Of a DNA stretch of 64,000 bases, positions 1-11,059 are shown piece by piece (position 1 is the first letter of the stretch; each line of letters starts with the position of its first letter). This stretch comes from Enterobacter sp. ENT03 (GTDB lineage Bacteria; Pseudomonadota; Gammaproteobacteria; Enterobacterales; Enterobacteriaceae), in assembly GCF_019218745.1 (NCBI RefSeq), contig NZ_JAHUXA010000001.1:558001-622000 (forward strand), written 5' to 3'. The notes below the pieces were generated by a model that saw only the letters and a list, made by a program, of their open reading frames with translations, did not search any database and had not been told where the DNA came from. The position numbers were made by a program, and so were the translations under genes.

Positions 1-597
1 GGCTGCGGGAAATCGACGTTGCTGCAAGTGCTGACGCGGGCCTGGGATCCCCAACAGGGCGAGATCCTGCTGAACGGGCAGCCGCTGGCAAGCTTCAGTG
101 AAGCCGCACTGCGGGCCGCCATCAGCGTGGTGCCGCAACGCGTTCATCTGTTCAGCGCCACGCTGCGCGATAACCTGCTGTTAGCCTCCCCCGCGGCAAC
201 CGACGAGGCGCTGGCGACGGTGCTGTCTCAGGTCGGCCTCGAAAAACTGCTGGCAGATGACGGGCTGAACAGCTGGCTGGGGGAAGGCGGCAGGCAGCTC
301 TCCGGCGGCGAACTGCGCCGTCTGGCGATCGCCCGTGCCTTGCTGCATGACGCGCCGCTGTTTTTACTGGACGAACCAACCGAAGGGCTGGACGCCACGA
401 CTGAAAGTCAAATACTTGATTTACTTATCGATGTGACCAAAGATAAAACCGTGCTGATGGTCACCCATCGCCTGCGCGGCCTGTCACAATGCGATCAAAT
501 AATAGTGATGGACAACGGTGAAATAATTGAGCAAGGTAATCACGCAGCGTTAATGGCAAAACAGGGTCGGTACTACCGGTTTAAGCAACGACTGTAA
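1..597 (+). CDS. cydC: CydC, heterodimeric ABC exporter subunit (3' part only)
   Basis: CydDC is an inner-membrane ABC exporter of cysteine and glutathione needed to assemble cytochrome bd. Only the last 198 codons are in the window, and the frame is open from base 1. They cover most of the nucleotide-binding domain: the Walker A end (GCGKST) at the very first codons, the ABC signature LSGGE, Walker B LFLLDEP and the switch histidine in VTHR. The transmembrane domain lies upstream, off the window. The sequence follows E. coli CydC closely, and aat comes next as in E. coli, with a gap of about 40 bases suggesting read-through. Confidence 0.96.
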   Translation, partial: GCGKSTLLQVLTRAWDPQQGEILLNGQPLASFSEAALRAAISVVPQRVHLFSATLRDNLLLASPAATDEALATVLSQVGLEKLLADDGLNSWLGEGGRQLSGGELRRLAIARALLHDAPLFLLDEPTEGLDATTESQILDLLIDVTKDKTVLMVTHRLRGLSQCDQIIVMDNGEIIEQGNHAALMAKQGRYYRFKQRL

Positions 598-637
598 ATT
601 TGAATCATTCCTTGTTGCGTTGTGGAGCGTTGTTGTC

Positions 638-1342
638 ATGCGCCTGGTTCAGTTATCTCGTCATTCTGTTGCTTTTCCTTCGCCCGAAGGGGCGTTGCGT
701 GAACCTAATGGGCTGTTGGCGCTGGGTGGCGATCTCAGCCCGGCCCGCCTGCTGATGGCCTATCAGCGCGGTATTTTTCCCTGGTTTTCACCGGGCGATC
801 CTATTTTGTGGTGGTCACCGGATCCCCGCGCCGTCCTGAGGCCAGAACAGTTTCACCTGAGCCGCAGCATGGCCCGCTTCCATAAACGCTCCCCTTATCG
901 CGTGACGCTCAACCACGATTTTGGCCGGGTGATCGAAGGCTGCGCCCAGGATCGGGATGAAGGCACCTGGATCACGCCGGACGTGGTGCTGGCCTATCAT
1001 CGTCTGCATGAACTGGGTTATGCCCACTCCGTTGAAGTCTGGGAAGGTGATGAGCTGGTCGGCGGTATGTATGGCGTATCGCAGGGCACGTTGTTTTGCG
1101 GCGAGTCAATGTTCAGCCGTCGGGTTAATGCCTCGAAAACAGCACTTCTGGTGCTGAGCGCCGATTTTCAACGTCAGGGTGGCAAGCTTATCGACTGCCA
1201 GGTATTAAATGACCATACCGCCTCACTGGGCGCAGTGGAAATTCCCCGTCGGGAATATTTGCAACACCTGAATGCAATGCGTCTGCAAAAGCTGCCGTCG
1301 CATTTTTGGGTGCCACGGACGTTATTTATGCCCGCACGGTGA
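638..1342 (+). CDS. aat: Leucyl/phenylalanyl-tRNA--protein transferase
   Basis: Aat moves Leu or Phe from aminoacyl-tRNA onto proteins with N-terminal Arg or Lys, creating an N-degron for ClpS-ClpAP in the cytoplasm. The product is 234 residues, the E. coli length, and is near-identical in the core ([21 protein letters not shown]). The frame is open upstream to a GTG at 620, but the family starts at [10 protein letters not shown], so the ATG at 638 is chosen. It follows cydC closely. The clpS-clpA genes that act on its products lie only about 0.6 kb beyond its stop, across infA. Confidence 0.96.
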   Translation: MRLVQLSRHSVAFPSPEGALREPNGLLALGGDLSPARLLMAYQRGIFPWFSPGDPILWWSPDPRAVLRPEQFHLSRSMARFHKRSPYRVTLNHDFGRVIEGCAQDRDEGTWITPDVVLAYHRLHELGYAHSVEVWEGDELVGGMYGVSQGTLFCGESMFSRRVNASKTALLVLSADFQRQGGKLIDCQVLNDHTASLGAVEIPRREYLQHLNAMRLQKLPSHFWVPRTLFMPAR

Positions 1343-1372
1343 ATGTTTTCGGCACATTTCCTATCAGAGTGT

Positions 1373-1378
1373 TATAAT
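1373..1378 (+). promoter_or_regulatory. Probable infA promoter, -10 element
   Basis: A perfect TATAAT lies in the 282-base gap between aat and infA, about 250 bases before the infA start. The matching -35 region (around 1348-1353) is poor. E. coli infA is known to have a distal and a proximal promoter, and this box sits where the distal one would be. The long leader to 1624 otherwise holds no open frame or tRNA that I can see. Confidence 0.45.
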
Positions 1379-1624
1379 GGACGCGCAGAGTAGCTTCTGC
1401 CTGTTGCCCCGCCACCGTTTGGGACTAGCTCGAATCAGGTAACGCCCTCGTTTATCTTGTCGCTCCCCTTTACGTTCGCGCTTTATGCGCCGGTTTATGA
1501 TGTGGGCAATACGCCAAGGTTACTTTGCTGCGTAATTATCCGCGCAAATCTTTACTTAACAGATGAATTTCGGCATTATCTTGCCGGTTCAAAAAATTTT
1601 GGTAGTGATACCCCCGAGGACTAG

Positions 1625-1843
<219 letters not shown>

Positions 1844-1886
1844 TAGCAATCGCTGCTACGCCTTCACTGGCGTATAACAGATTAAA

Positions 1887-1910
1887 GGTCGGGCAATCCC
1901 GGCCTTTTTT
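1887..1910 (+). terminator. infA rho-independent terminator
   Basis: A GC-rich 7-bp stem (GGTCGGG / CCCGGCC, one G-T pair) around a CAAT loop is followed by six T. It lies about 45 bases after the infA stop. Confidence 0.8.
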
Positions 1911-1935
1911 ATTTGCCGCGAAAAAGAGCAGGCAT

Positions 1936-1960
1936 AAAAAAACCGGGTTTTCACCCGGTT
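1936..1960 (-). terminator. clpA rho-independent terminator
   Basis: An 8-bp stem AACCGGGT / ACCCGGTT is followed, reading the minus strand, by a run of seven T (A run at 1936-1942). It lies just past the clpA stop and faces the infA terminator. Confidence 0.8.
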
Positions 1961-1979
1961 TTGTTTTATTTAAACGCGA

Positions 1980-4256
1980 TTAGTGCGCGGCTTCGGCTTT
2001 GTGCTTTTGCGCACTCTGGAAGCCGTAAGTCAGTTCATTTTTCTCTTTATCCAGCGCCACGGTGACCTGACCACCGTCCACCAGAGAACCAAACAGCAGT
2101 TCGTTGGCGAGCGGTTTTTTCAGGTTATCCTGGATAATACGCCCCATCGGACGCGCACCCATGGCACGGTCATAGCCTTTCTCGGCCAGCCAGTCACGCG
2201 CTTCCTGACTGACTTCCAGCGACACGCCTTTCTGATCCAGCTGCACCTGAAGTTCGACGATAAATTTGTCGACCACCTGATGGATAACCTCGGTAGAGAG
2301 GTGATCGAACCAGATAATATTGTCGAGACGGTTACGGAATTCCGGGGTAAAGATCTTCTTGATCTCGCCCATCGCATCGGTGCTGTTATCCTGATGGATA
2401 AGACCAATGGATTTGCGTTCGGTTTCACGTACCCCGGCGTTGGTAGTCATCACCATCACCACGTTACGGAAATCGGCTTTACGCCCGTTGTTATCGGTCA
2501 GCGTACCGTTGTCCATTACCTGCAGCAGCAGGTTAAAGACATCCGGGTGCGCCTTCTCGATTTCATCCAGTAACAGTACCGCATGCGGATGCTTGATCAC
2601 CGCGTCGGTTAACAACCCGCCCTGATCGAAGCCGACATATCCCGGAGGCGCACCGATCAAACGACTGACGGTGTGACGTTCCATATACTCGGACATATCA
2701 AAACGCAGCAGCTCGATGCCCAGTGCTTTCGACAGCTGCACGGTCACCTCGGTTTTCCCGACCCCGGTTGGCCCGGCGAACAGGAAAGAACCAACAGGTT
2801 TATGATCTTGTCCCAGACCGGCACGGCTCATCTTGATCGCTTCGGTTAAGGCTTCAATCGCTTTATCCTGCCCAAAGACCAGCATTTTCAGGCGGTCGCC
2901 GAGGTTTTTCAGCGTATCGCGATCGCTTTGCGAGACGCTCTTCTCAGGAATACGTGCGATACGGGCAACAACCGATTCAATATCCGCCACGTTAACGGTT
3001 TTCTTACGTTTGCTGACCGGCATCAGACGCGCACGCGCGCCCGCTTCGTCAATCACGTCAATCGCTTTATCCGGCAGGTGACGGTCATTGATGTATTTCA
3101 CAGCCAGTTCCACCGCCGCACGCACCGCTTTCGCGGTATAACGCACGTCGTGGTGCGCTTCATACTTCGGTTTCAGCCCGTTCAGGATCTGCACGGTTTC
3201 TTCAACAGACGGCTCGGTAACGTCGATTTTCTGGAAGCGACGCGCCAGCGCACGGTCTTTCTCGAAGATATTGCTAAATTCCTGATACGTAGTAGAGCCC
3301 ATCACGCGGATTTTCCCGCTGGAGAGCAGTGGTTTGATCAGGTTTGCGGCATCCACCTGGCCACCCGACGCGGCACCCGCACCGATAATGGTGTGGATTT
3401 CGTCGATGAACAGAATGCTGTTGGTATCCTGCTCCAGCTGTTTTAACAGCGCCTTAAAGCGTTTCTCGAAGTCGCCACGGTATTTGGTGCCGGCCAGCAG
3501 CGAACCAATATCCAGCGAGTAGACGGTACAGTCGGCCATAATTTCCGGCACGTCGCCCTGCACGATCCGCCAGGCGAGGCCTTCCGCAATGGCGGTTTTC
3601 CCCACACCGGACTCACCCACCAGCAGTGGGTTATTTTTGCGACGACGGCACAGAACCTGAATGGTGCGCTCCAGCTCTTTATCGCGGCCGATCAGCGGGT
3701 CAATTCCGCCAACACGAGCAAGCTGATTAAGATTGGTGGTGAAGTTTTCCATACGTTCCTCCCCCCCTGCCTGCTCTTCAGTATTAGGTTGGTTGCCGGG
3801 TTCGGACGACTGGCCTGGCTCATCTTTACGCGTACCATGTGAAATGAAATTCACAATATCAAGACGGCTGACTTCATGTTTGCGCAGCAGATAGGCTGCC
3901 TGCGACTCTTGTTCGCTGAAAATAGCGACAAGCACGTTCGCACCGGTAACTTCATTGCGACCGGATGACTGAACGTGAAAGACCGCGCGCTGCAACACAC
4001 GCTGGAAACTGAGCGTCGGTTGGGTATCACGCTCCTCTTCGCTGAGCGGCAGCACGGGTGTGGTTTGTTCGATGAAGGCTTCAAGTTCCTGACGCAGTGC
4101 GACCAGGTCCACGGAGCACGCTTCAAGTGCTTCGCGAGCTGATGGGTTACTGAGCAACGCCAGTAACAAGTGCTCTACGGTCATAAACTCATGTCGGTGC
4201 TCACGCGCTCTGGCGAAAGCCATATTTAAACTGAGTTCCAGTTCCTGGTTGAGCAT
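1980..4256 (-). CDS. clpA: ClpA, AAA+ unfoldase of the ClpAP protease
   Basis: ClpA is the hexameric unfoldase that feeds substrates, including ClpS-delivered N-degron proteins, into ClpP. At 758 residues it matches E. coli ClpA. The N-domain (about 1-140) is followed by an acidic linker and two AAA+ modules. These carry Walker A GESGVGKT near 214 and GPTGVGKT near 495, Walker B LFIDEIHT and [10 protein letters not shown], and the ClpP-docking IGL loop near 617. The frame extends five codons further, but [14 protein letters not shown] is the family start, with a strong GAGGGGGTG upstream. clpS precedes it by 28 bases, so the two are probably co-transcribed. Confidence 0.98.
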   Translation of the reverse strand: MLNQELELSLNMAFARAREHRHEFMTVEHLLLALLSNPSAREALEACSVDLVALRQELEAFIEQTTPVLPLSEEERDTQPTLSFQRVLQRAVFHVQSSGRNEVTGANVLVAIFSEQESQAAYLLRKHEVSRLDIVNFISHGTRKDEPGQSSEPGNQPNTEEQAGGEERMENFTTNLNQLARVGGIDPLIGRDKELERTIQVLCRRRKNNPLLVGESGVGKTAIAEGLAWRIVQGDVPEIMADCTVYSLDIGSLLAGTKYRGDFEKRFKALLKQLEQDTNSILFIDEIHTIIGAGAASGGQVDAANLIKPLLSSGKIRVMGSTTYQEFSNIFEKDRALARRFQKIDVTEPSVEETVQILNGLKPKYEAHHDVRYTAKAVRAAVELAVKYINDRHLPDKAIDVIDEAGARARLMPVSKRKKTVNVADIESVVARIARIPEKSVSQSDRDTLKNLGDRLKMLVFGQDKAIEALTEAIKMSRAGLGQDHKPVGSFLFAGPTGVGKTEVTVQLSKALGIELLRFDMSEYMERHTVSRLIGAPPGYVGFDQGGLLTDAVIKHPHAVLLLDEIEKAHPDVFNLLLQVMDNGTLTDNNGRKADFRNVVMVMTTNAGVRETERKSIGLIHQDNSTDAMGEIKKIFTPEFRNRLDNIIWFDHLSTEVIHQVVDKFIVELQVQLDQKGVSLEVSQEARDWLAEKGYDRAMGARPMGRIIQDNLKKPLANELLFGSLVDGGQVTVALDKEKNELTYGFQSAQKHKAEAAH

Positions 4257-4284
4257 TGGGCACCCCCTCAATAGTTTGCCTTAA

Positions 4285-4605
4285 TCAGGCTTTTTCTAGC
4301 GTACACAACAACGGATGTTCGTTCTCCCGGGCGTACTCATTCACCATCGCCACCTTTGTCTCCGCAACTTCTGCGGTAAAAACGCCACAGATGGCTTTCC
4401 CGTGATAGTGAACGGTGAGCATCAATTGTGTTGCGCGTTCTACATCATAAGAAAAGAACTTTTGTAGCACGTCAATAACAAATTCCATCGGCGTGTAATC
4501 ATCGTTCATTAACATTACTTTATACATGGATGGCGGTTTTAGCGCTTCGCGCTGTTTATCTGCCGCCAGCTGGTCAAAATCCAGCCAGGTATTGGTCTTG
4601 CCCAT
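4285..4605 (-). CDS. clpS: ClpS, N-degron adaptor for ClpA
   Basis: ClpS recognises N-terminal Leu, Phe, Tyr and Trp and hands those proteins to ClpA. It has 106 residues as in E. coli. A flexible N-terminal tail (1-25) precedes the conserved core with the [16 protein letters not shown] ligand-pocket segment and the ClpA-binding surface. It lies immediately upstream of clpA in the same direction and is divergent from cspD. Confidence 0.97.
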   Translation of the reverse strand: MGKTNTWLDFDQLAADKQREALKPPSMYKVMLMNDDYTPMEFVIDVLQKFFSYDVERATQLMLTVHYHGKAICGVFTAEVAETKVAMVNEYARENEHPLLCTLEKA

Positions 4606-4932
4606 CGCTCGTATTCATCTTGGGTTGAAGTTTCTAACAAAGCCCGCTCTGTTATTAACTTGAGTCTAGATGCATTTTGAATCTACATCATAAGTGAGAT
4701 AACTATCATCTATCATTGCCATCCGCGATGGCTGTCACAAACTACGGCAATTGCGTTAACTGCTTCAAATTTTTGACTGAATCATGCTGCCCTGCACACC
4801 CTAACGCTTGACCCAAAGGCCGAAATATCTAAATTGTACAGGTCGGGAGTTGGCGACGTTTTGAACAACTGCCCTCTCTGCCACCGGTTCATTCCATCTT
4901 ACTTAAATAAGATTTACGAAGGATGTCGAAGC
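4606..4932. promoter_or_regulatory. Divergent clpS/cspD promoter region
   Basis: These 327 bases separate the divergent clpS and cspD genes and must hold both promoters. The sequence is AT-rich near clpS. A reading frame runs in from 4834 toward cspD, but it lacks family support and is treated as 5' leader. I see no tRNA or small RNA. Confidence 0.4.
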
Positions 4933-5172
4933 ATGGAAACGGGTACTGTTAAGTGGTTCAACAACGCCAAAGGGTTCGGCTTTATTTGCCCTGAAGGCGG
5001 CGGCGAAGACATTTTCGCTCATTATTCCACCATCCAGATGGATGGATACAGAACGCTCAAAGCCGGACAGCTCGTCCGGTTTGATGTACATCAGGGACCG
5101 AAAGGCAATCATGCCAGCCTAATTGTCCCCTTTGAAACCGAAGCCGTTGCAATCGCCGAAGCCGTTGCGTAG
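4933..5172 (+). CDS. cspD: CspD, cold-shock-like DNA replication inhibitor
   Basis: CspD is a stationary-phase cold-shock-domain protein that binds single-stranded DNA and RNA and blocks replication. The cold shock domain covers residues 1-67, with RNP1 GFGFI and RNP2-like DIFAHYS. The start METGTVKWFNNAKG matches E. coli and is preceded by a GAAGGA ribosome site. The C-terminal tail (VAIAEAVA) makes it 79 residues against 74 in E. coli, so the end is slightly longer. In E. coli CspD is a Lon substrate. Confidence 0.95.
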   Translation: METGTVKWFNNAKGFGFICPEGGGEDIFAHYSTIQMDGYRTLKAGQLVRFDVHQGPKGNHASLIVPFETEAVAIAEAVA

Positions 5173-5206
5173 TCCTGCTCCGTTTCATTGTGTACAGCCT
5201 GTCAGT

Positions 5207-5235
5207 AAAATGCCAGCCCCACGGGCTGGCATTTT
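5207..5235. terminator. Bidirectional terminator between cspD and macB
   Basis: A perfect 13-bp inverted repeat (AAAATGCCAGCCC, 3-base loop, then its complement ending in TTTT) lies between the converging stops of cspD and macB. It gives U-tracts in both directions. Confidence 0.85.
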
Positions 5236-5238
5236 TAT

Positions 5239-7185
5239 TTACTCGCGCGCCAGCGCATCCACCGGATCCAGCCGCGCCGCATTACGCGCGGGCAACCAGC
5301 CAAAAAGCACACCGGTAAAGGTTGAACAAATAAACGCCGTCAACAGCGCCACCGGTGAAAAACCGATCTCCCAGCCGGGGAGGAATATTTGCAGCGTAAA
5401 GGCAATCAGCATGGATAAACTCACGCCGAGCGCCCCGCCCACCAGACACACCAGCACCGCCTCAATCAAAAACTGTGACAGCACGTCACTGGCTCGCGCC
5501 CCGACCGCCATCCTGATGCCGATTTCACGGGTCCGCTCCGTCACCGACACCAGCATGATATTCATCACGCCAATACCGCCAACCAACAGCGAGATCACCG
5601 CCACCAGCGTCAGAAACAGCTGTAGAGTACGTGTGGTCTTTTCGGCCGTTTTCAAGATGCCGTCCATATTCCAGGTGAAGAAATCTTTTTTACCGTGGCG
5701 CAACGTGAGCAGCCGCGTCAGTTGCTGATCCGCCTGTTCGCTGCTGTAACCCTCTTTCACCCGCACGGTGATCGAGTTCAGCCACGACTGGCCCATGATG
5801 CGCCCTGACATCGTGGTATAGGGCAACCAGACGCGCAGAATTTTGCTGCTGCCAAACATTGACTGCTTCTCTTCCGCCACACCAATCACCGTCGCAGGCA
5901 TATTGCCGACGAGGATCACCTCGCCCACCACTTTCGCTTTATTGGGAAAAAGTTGCCGCCGGGTATTGGCATCCAGCACCACCACCTGTGCGCGCCCTTT
6001 CAGCTGTTCGTCGTTGAAGGTCGCGCCTTCGCTGAAGGTCATGCCGTAGACATTAAAATATTGCCCGCTGACGCCGTTTGCGCTGGAGGCGACATCAATG
6101 CCGCCGTAGCGTAAACGCAGGCTTTGTGACACCGCAGGCGTCGCGGAGCTGACCCACGGCTGTTTCTGGATAGCGGTCAGATCGTCATATTTCAGCGACT
6201 GCTGATACTGAGGATCGTCATCGCCAAAATCCTTACCGGGATAGACATCAATGGTATTGGTGCCGATGGCGCGAATATCCGCCAGCACCAGCTGTTTGGC
6301 CGCATCGCCCACCACCACAATCGACACCACCGAGGCGATACCGATGATAATCCCCAGCATCGTCAGCAGAGTACGCATTTTGTTGGCGGCCATCGCGCGC
6401 CACGCCATGGTCAACGCTTCGCGAAAGCCGCTGCTGAACTGCCGCCAGCCGCTTTCAGGCGGGGTGTGCAGGTGCAGCTCGGCGTTTGCTGCCGGACGGG
6501 GGCGCGGGGGCGGATTGCTGATGATCTCCCCGTCGCGGATCTCAATAATGCGCTCGGCCTGGGCTGCCACCAGCGGATCGTGGGTGACGATGATCACCGT
6601 GTGGCCGTTATCACGCAACTGGTGGAGGATCGCCATCACCTCTTCACCCGAACGGGTGTCCAGCGCGCCGGTGGGTTCATCGGCGAGGATCACCTGGCCG
6701 CCGTTCATCAGCGCCCGGGCAATACTGACGCGCTGCTGCTGGCCGCCGGAGAGCTGGGAAGGCTGATAACTTTCACGCTCGCCCAGGCCTAACCGTTGCA
6801 GTAACTCATGCGCCCGCTGTAAGCGCGCTTTACGCTCGGTGCCCGCGTAGACCGCAGGCACTTCAACGTTCTGCGCCGCCGTCAGGTGCGACAGCAAATG
6901 GTAGCGCTGAAAGATAAATCCAAAATGCTCGCGGCGTAGCCGGGCCAGCGCGTCTTTATCCAGCAAGGCGACATCGCTGCCCGCCACGCGATAAGTGCCG
7001 CTGGAGGGCTTGTCCAGACAACCCAGAATATTCATCAGCGTCGATTTGCCGGAGCCGGACGCGCCGACAATCGCCACCATTTCACCCGCTTCAATGCTGA
7101 GCGTGATGCCCTTTAGCACCTCCACCTGGCCTTCACCGGAGGGATAGCTGCGGCGAATATCACGCAGTTCGAGCAACGCCGTCAT
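5239..7185 (-). CDS. macB: MacB, ABC permease/ATPase of the MacAB-TolC exporter
   Basis: MacB drives tripartite export of macrolides, heat-stable enterotoxin and related molecules through MacA and TolC. It has 648 residues. The N-terminal nucleotide-binding domain (about 1-230) carries Walker [10 protein letters not shown], signature LSGGQQQR and Walker [13 protein letters not shown]. Then come the first membrane helix near 275, a large periplasmic domain, and three C-terminal helices from about 525. Its start overlaps the macA stop by four bases, showing translational coupling. Confidence 0.97.
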   Translation of the reverse strand: MTALLELRDIRRSYPSGEGQVEVLKGITLSIEAGEMVAIVGASGSGKSTLMNILGCLDKPSSGTYRVAGSDVALLDKDALARLRREHFGFIFQRYHLLSHLTAAQNVEVPAVYAGTERKARLQRAHELLQRLGLGERESYQPSQLSGGQQQRVSIARALMNGGQVILADEPTGALDTRSGEEVMAILHQLRDNGHTVIIVTHDPLVAAQAERIIEIRDGEIISNPPPRPRPAANAELHLHTPPESGWRQFSSGFREALTMAWRAMAANKMRTLLTMLGIIIGIASVVSIVVVGDAAKQLVLADIRAIGTNTIDVYPGKDFGDDDPQYQQSLKYDDLTAIQKQPWVSSATPAVSQSLRLRYGGIDVASSANGVSGQYFNVYGMTFSEGATFNDEQLKGRAQVVVLDANTRRQLFPNKAKVVGEVILVGNMPATVIGVAEEKQSMFGSSKILRVWLPYTTMSGRIMGQSWLNSITVRVKEGYSSEQADQQLTRLLTLRHGKKDFFTWNMDGILKTAEKTTRTLQLFLTLVAVISLLVGGIGVMNIMLVSVTERTREIGIRMAVGARASDVLSQFLIEAVLVCLVGGALGVSLSMLIAFTLQIFLPGWEIGFSPVALLTAFICSTFTGVLFGWLPARNAARLDPVDALARE

Positions 7186-8297
7186 GGCGTCACTCCGGGC
7201 GTGGTGGTGCCCGTCACCACTTCATCGCCCGCTTCCAGGCCTTTGGTCACTTCCACATCGGTGTCATTACGCGCACCGATAGTCACTTCACGCTCGCGGG
7301 TTTCGCCATTACGTAACAATGTGACCTTGTAACGGTTATCGCCAATGGGATCGCCCAGCGCCGACAGCGGCACAGTGAGCACGTTTTTCACGCCGGAGAG
7401 CTGAATATGCACCTGCGCGGTCATCTCCAGACGCAGCACGCCTTTCGGATTCGGGACTTCAAAACGGGCATGATAGAAAATCGCATCGTTCACCTTTTCT
7501 GGCGTTGGCAGAATATCTTTCAGCACACCTTCGTAGCGGGTCAGCGGATCGCCCAATACGGTAAACCAGGCCTTTTGCCCCGGCTTCAGATGGATCACGT
7601 CGGCTTCTGAAACCTGCGCTTTCACCAGCATCGTGCTCATATCCGCCAGCGTCAGAATGTTCGGCGCCTGTTGCGCGGCGATCACCGTCTGGCCCTGCAG
7701 AGTGGTGATTTGCGTCACTTCACCGGCCATTGGCGCGACAATGCGCGTGTAATCAAGGTTGGTTTTAGCGGTATCGAGTGTCGCCTGGTTGCGCTTGATT
7801 TGCGCGTCGATGGTGCCGATCTGCGCCTCTTTTACCGCCAGTTCCGTGATGGCTTTATCCAGATCCTGACGTGATACCGCCTGGGTTTTCGCCAGCTGCT
7901 GCTGCCGGGTCAGCGTCACCTGCGCCAGCCGTCTTTCGGCATCGGCCTGACGGCGCTGCGCGCGCAGCTCCATCAGCGTCGCTTCTACCTCTTTGATCTG
8001 GTTCTGCGCCTGTTCAGGATCGATAACGCCCAATAACTGATCTTTCTTCACCTTGTCGCCGATATTCACCGACAAGGTTTTCAACTGACCGCTCACCTGC
8101 GCGCCGACGTCCACTTTACGCAGCGCATCCAGTTTGCCGGTCGCCAGCACGCTTTGCTGTAAATCAGCAGGCCGGACAATCAGCGTCTGGTACTGCGGCA
8201 GCGGTGCGTTAAGCTGTCGCCACAGCCAGAATCCGGCCACCAGCACCAGCACGGTCAGCAACAATAGAATCTTCCTGCGTTTTCCCTTGAGCTTCAT
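7182..8297 (-). CDS. macA: MacA, periplasmic adaptor of the MacAB-TolC exporter
   Basis: MacA is the membrane-fusion protein linking MacB to TolC. It has 371 residues. A single N-terminal anchor helix (about 10-27) is followed by barrel-sandwich (lipoyl) halves, a long alpha-hairpin rich in Gln/Ala/Lys (about 90-170), a beta-barrel and a membrane-proximal domain. The sequence matches E. coli MacA outside the first 30 residues. It is the first gene of macAB and is divergent from ybjX, leaving a 159-base shared promoter region. Confidence 0.97.
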   Translation of the reverse strand: MKLKGKRRKILLLLTVLVLVAGFWLWRQLNAPLPQYQTLIVRPADLQQSVLATGKLDALRKVDVGAQVSGQLKTLSVNIGDKVKKDQLLGVIDPEQAQNQIKEVEATLMELRAQRRQADAERRLAQVTLTRQQQLAKTQAVSRQDLDKAITELAVKEAQIGTIDAQIKRNQATLDTAKTNLDYTRIVAPMAGEVTQITTLQGQTVIAAQQAPNILTLADMSTMLVKAQVSEADVIHLKPGQKAWFTVLGDPLTRYEGVLKDILPTPEKVNDAIFYHARFEVPNPKGVLRLEMTAQVHIQLSGVKNVLTVPLSALGDPIGDNRYKVTLLRNGETREREVTIGARNDTDVEVTKGLEAGDEVVTGTTTPGVTP

Positions 8298-8456
8298 TAT
8301 TCATTCCAGTAATTGAGCTGACTTCAGTAAAGACCAATTCTACCTAAACGGTGAATCAACGGCACCCCACCTTTATTTTATCTCGCGATCCCATTGAGGT
8401 GGCGTTGATACTGCCCTTGCTGAAATGAAAACCCGGTTATCACGCGCAGGTTTATC

Positions 8457-9410
8457 ATGTCCACGTTCGTTGCCACACCGCCGTCCTCATTGCCGCAACC
8501 CAAAACAGGCTGGCAGCTTTTTCGCCATTTAGCCACCGGCAGGCTGACGCCGGGTCTGGCCTGGCAGGATCCGGCCTACCGGCGGAAGTTTATGCTTCGC
8601 TCGCTGGCGGCCCCCTTTGCAACTGCAAAGTGGCTGTCCATCCTGGTCAGACAACCGCGCCTGTTGTCGCTGCTGGACGTGCAACCGGGTTTACCCTGTC
8701 GTCTGCATCGCCCGTGGTTATCCGTGACGACCACACGCCAGACGGCGATTGACGCGCTGAGCTGGCATTATCAGAGCCTGATGCAGCAGTTACCTGCGGC
8801 GGTGCTTAACGGCTATCTTTCCCGTCAGGGCGTAACGCTGGCCACCCTCACCGGTAAAGACGAGCAGCACTATCAACTGCGGCTGTGCGCGGATGCCATG
8901 GTGGATAAAGAGGGTGAAGCGACGCTGGTATTTTGCAATGCAGAGCAGACGGTGCTGGCGGGGCTGACCTTTACCCTCTGCCGCCTCAATGACCGCCATA
9001 CGCTCTACATTGGCGGCTTACAGGGGGCAAAGGCGCATGTCGATCATCAACAGATCCAGCTCGCCACCAAAGCCTGTCACGGTCTGTTTCCGAAGCGTCT
9101 GCTGGTGGAAGCGGCGATGGCCATGTGTGAAAAGCTGGCGGTGCAGCAGATCCTCGCGGTCAGTAATAACACGCATATTTATCGCAACTGGCGTTACCGC
9201 CAGAAAAAGCAGGACAAACTGCACGCCGATTACGACAGCTTCTGGCTGTCGCTGGGCGGGGAGCCGACCTCCGCGGGCGATTATCAGATGCCGCTGACCC
9301 TGCCGCGCAAGCCGATGGCGGAGATCGCCAGTAAAAAGCGCGCCGAGTATCGCCGCCGTTACGACCTGCTGGACAGTTTGCTGGTGCAGGTGCAGCAAGT
9401 GATGCGTTAG
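8457..9410 (+). CDS. ybjX: YbjX, VirK/DUF535 family protein
   Basis: This 317-residue protein belongs to the DUF535 family that includes Shigella VirK. E. coli ybjX lies in the same place beside macA. The biochemical function is not established. Family members are linked to PhoP-controlled envelope changes and antimicrobial-peptide tolerance. No signal peptide is evident. Conserved stretches include the LYIGGLQG segment and the FPKRLLVEAAM...ILAVSNNTHIYR region. Its stop overlaps the stop of the converging ybjD by four bases, leaving no room for a terminator between them. Confidence 0.9.
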   Translation: MSTFVATPPSSLPQPKTGWQLFRHLATGRLTPGLAWQDPAYRRKFMLRSLAAPFATAKWLSILVRQPRLLSLLDVQPGLPCRLHRPWLSVTTTRQTAIDALSWHYQSLMQQLPAAVLNGYLSRQGVTLATLTGKDEQHYQLRLCADAMVDKEGEATLVFCNAEQTVLAGLTFTLCRLNDRHTLYIGGLQGAKAHVDHQQIQLATKACHGLFPKRLLVEAAMAMCEKLAVQQILAVSNNTHIYRNWRYRQKKQDKLHADYDSFWLSLGGEPTSAGDYQMPLTLPRKPMAEIASKKRAEYRRRYDLLDSLLVQVQQVMR

Positions 9411-11059
9411 TCTGCCCGCCCGCGTGCCAGCCACAACACGCGGGAAAACATCTTGCGCAGCAGGCCGGGCACGGCGTCCACGCCGCGACGCCCCGCCTCC
9501 ATCGCCACTTCTATCGCCAGATCCGGTTTCGATGAGCGGTGAATGGCTTTAATGATCACCCGCCGCATATTCATCGGCACGTTTTCCGGTAGCTGCGCCA
9601 CCCGGTGATAAACGTCAGCAAAGCCCTCGCGATACATAAAATGTTCCATGTCCATTGCCGGTAACGCCGTCAAATGATCGCGCTCCTGATCGCCATCCAG
9701 CATACTGCGGGCGGTAGCGGCATATTTTTTCCCCGCCTCGTCACCGTCCACCAGCACGTGCCACTCGATGCCCATCCGGCGGGCAAATTTAATCAGCGGC
9801 TTAAGGCCAGACTGCGCAAACTCGATCACTTTGATGCCTTCGGCGTCAAAGTGGTGACCACACTGGCGTGCCAGTTCGCTAATCACCCAGGTTTCGGTTT
9901 CCCCCTCCACCAGCAGCCAGCAGCGGGCAAACAGCGAGGAAGGCCGGTTGGCGCGGATATGAAAGGCAATGCGGCGGCTGTCTTCTGCGTTCATGCCACC
10001 TGGCCCCAGTCGCCAGGCGGCGATGCGTGAGGAGCCGCGCACCAGCCGACAGACATGCTCCACCGGCGTCAGCGACAGCAGCTCGCCGGAGTTGGTCGTG
10101 GTGATACGCTGCAACGGCAGCAGGTTCAGCAATTGCCAGGCCACCGACAGCATAATCGGGTGCAGGCGGGTTTCGGGATCTTCAATCAGCAGCAGCGGCC
10201 TCGCATCTTTGTCGAGGTGGACGGTGCCTTTCGCCTGCAAAAGCGTGGAAAACAGGCCAAGTAAAATGACCCGATGGCTGCGTCCGCCGGGTTTGTCGAT
10301 CATGCGGTTGATGATGTCGAGATAGCGCCAGCTGCGCTGTTCATCATGTGAGTGACGGCGCATCAGCCGATACCGCGCCTGGCTACTCCCCTGCTCGGCA
10401 AAATAGTGCTCCAGCAGTTGCACCATCGCCGTCAGGCCGTGGCGGATCTGACCGTCACTGAGATTCTGGGGGCGCGACACCAGTTCGCGGGCAAGGAAAT
10501 CAAGCTGGCGGGCGGTGACATCCACATCCGGGACGTCCGGCACCGTGCCGTTGCGAATGCGGCGCATAAAGCGGGCGTCACGCAGGCGCAGCACCGGCAT
10601 CAGGCGCACCAGATGCCGCGCCTGCTCGTCGATGTCAGTCAGCGGCAGCAATTGCCCTTTGGCATCCAGAAAGCCGCGTAACGTCATCACGCTGCCGTCT
10701 TCCGCCAGCTCGCCTTCCAGCCGGTAAAAAATACGGTAATGCCCGTCGTCACCGGCGGCCCAGCACCCGGAAAGCGGCCGATAGCGGCGGCCATGCCGGT
10801 GCCCCGGTTCGCTTTCGCGGAAGGTCAAAATAATATGCAGATGGTGCTCCCGCCCCAGCACATCCCCCGGCGGAAACCAAAAATCATCGCGCGTGAAATG
10901 GTAAAGCGTGGCATCGGGAGAGAGTAGCAGCGTCAGCGCATCCAGCAGACTGGATTTGCCCCAGGCATTTTCGCCGATCAGCACGTTATTTTGTTCCAGC
11001 AGCAGGGATAATCGATTAATGCCGCGAAATCCGGTTATTTCAACGCGTTCCAGAAACAT
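9407..11059 (-). CDS. ybjD: YbjD, OLD-family ATPase with Toprim domain
   Basis: This 550-residue protein is an OLD-family (overcoming lysogenization defect) ATPase/nuclease. The N-terminal SMC/RecF-like part has a P-loop variant GENAWGKSS near residue 30 and an ABC-type LLLIEDPETRLHP Walker B. The C-terminal Toprim part shows LLVEGETE and VDGDEAGKK, the acidic metal-binding motifs. It matches E. coli YbjD. The frame is open 32 codons further. MFLERVEITGFRG at 11059 is chosen for family agreement and a GGGAGA ribosome site at suitable spacing. Class 1 OLD proteins can act in phage defence, but no such role is shown for YbjD. Confidence 0.92.
   Translation of the reverse strand: MFLERVEITGFRGINRLSLLLEQNNVLIGENAWGKSSLLDALTLLLSPDATLYHFTRDDFWFPPGDVLGREHHLHIILTFRESEPGHRHGRRYRPLSGCWAAGDDGHYRIFYRLEGELAEDGSVMTLRGFLDAKGQLLPLTDIDEQARHLVRLMPVLRLRDARFMRRIRNGTVPDVPDVDVTARQLDFLARELVSRPQNLSDGQIRHGLTAMVQLLEHYFAEQGSSQARYRLMRRHSHDEQRSWRYLDIINRMIDKPGGRSHRVILLGLFSTLLQAKGTVHLDKDARPLLLIEDPETRLHPIMLSVAWQLLNLLPLQRITTTNSGELLSLTPVEHVCRLVRGSSRIAAWRLGPGGMNAEDSRRIAFHIRANRPSSLFARCWLLVEGETETWVISELARQCGHHFDAEGIKVIEFAQSGLKPLIKFARRMGIEWHVLVDGDEAGKKYAATARSMLDGDQERDHLTALPAMDMEHFMYREGFADVYHRVAQLPENVPMNMRRVIIKAIHRSSKPDLAIEVAMEAGRRGVDAVPGLLRKMFSRVLWLARGRAD

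Noticed and set aside
620-637. Six-codon N-terminal extension of Aat from the GTG at 620
   Set aside because: The family begins at [10 protein letters not shown] (638); the extension has no conservation or ribosome site.
4834-4932. 33-codon upstream extension of CspD
   Set aside because: Cold-shock proteins begin at the M-x-x-GTVKWFN segment, which has a clear ribosome site at 4933.
8435-8454. Possible PhoP box (GGTTAT...GGTTTA) before ybjX
   Set aside because: The repeat spacing is 14 rather than 11 bases and it abuts the start codon, so it cannot be a normal PhoP site.
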